Made by a program: the position numbers and the translations under genes. Positions 5,493 through 5,525 of a stretch of 5,525 bases of DNA are shown one piece after another; within the stretch, counting starts at the first letter, position 1; every line of letters starts with the position of its first letter. This DNA is from CAVRZY01 sp963725415 (GTDB lineage Bacteria > Acidobacteriota > Terriglobia > Bryobacterales > Bryobacteraceae), in contig CAVRZY010000180.1 of assembly GCA_963725415.1 (NCBI GenBank), positions 1-5,525 on the forward strand, written 5' to 3'. Under the pieces are notes generated by a model. That model was not told the DNA's origin, did not search any database, and saw only the letters and a program-made list of their open reading frames with translations.

Positions 5493-5525
5493 TCAATTCC
5501 TCTTGATTTCGTAGACGTAGATGGT
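5493..5525 (-). CDS. C-terminal end of an upstream gene (partial)
   Basis: Reading the minus strand in from the right edge gives ten codons, TIYVYEIKRN, then a TGA stop at 5493-5495. The alternating beta-type pattern and basic end look like a true protein C-terminus, for example the last strand of a beta-propeller or a similar beta-rich enzyme. Ten residues do not identify a family. The stop is 34 nt before the PHP/esterase ATG on the same strand and no strong terminator lies between, so this gene may be the preceding member of the operon. With so short a stretch, a chance open frame cannot be excluded. Confidence 0.45.
   Translation of the reverse strand, partial: TIYVYEIKRN

Noticed and set aside
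5459..5506. Sigma-70-like promoter before the PHP/esterase gene
   Set aside because: TTGATT and GATACA with an 18-base gap can be drawn on the minus strand, but the -10 matches only 3 of 6 bases and would leave almost no leader.

Overview
This GC-rich window looks like part of a chromosome from a free-living Gram-negative bacterium. The best guess is Acidobacteriota (Solibacter/Bryobacter type). That guess rests on the mix of a secreted PHP metallohydrolase/esterase, a bacillithiol-type deacetylase, a DUF433/DUF5615 toxin-antitoxin pair and GCTAGC-type intergenic palindromes. It is an inference from gene content; no marker gene is present.

Layout. Bases 1-419 (+) hold the C-terminal third of an MFS transporter, probably of the anion:cation symporter (ACS) group. 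It ends inside a GCTAGCC palindromic repeat. Convergent to it on the minus strand is a two-gene toxin-antitoxin module: antitoxin DUF433 (824-1069), then toxin DUF5615, PIN-like (457-813), with a 10 nt gap. A second GCTAGC palindrome lies at 1153-1191, so the module is bracketed by two related palindromic elements. The rest, 1184-5458, is a compact minus-strand operon read right to left: a secreted PHP-domain plus alpha/beta-hydrolase fusion protein (645 aa), a PfkB/ribokinase-type sugar kinase, a rhomboid intramembrane serine protease, and BshB1-like N-acetylglucosaminyl-malate deacetylase. The three internal junctions overlap by 1, 4 and 1 nt (TGATG, ATGA, TGATG), so translational coupling is expected. 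At the right edge the last ten codons of another minus-strand gene end 34 nt upstream of the fusion gene and may belong to the same transcript.

How they may work together. The toxin-antitoxin pair is a self-contained unit, probably autoregulated. The operon joins an exported hydrolase, a cytoplasmic sugar kinase, a membrane protease and a low-molecular-weight-thiol enzyme. No single pathway obviously unites them. The most notable items are the two-enzyme fusion, the strict coupling of bshB1 to a rhomboid protease, and the palindromes that contain the stop codons of both genes flanking the toxin-antitoxin module.
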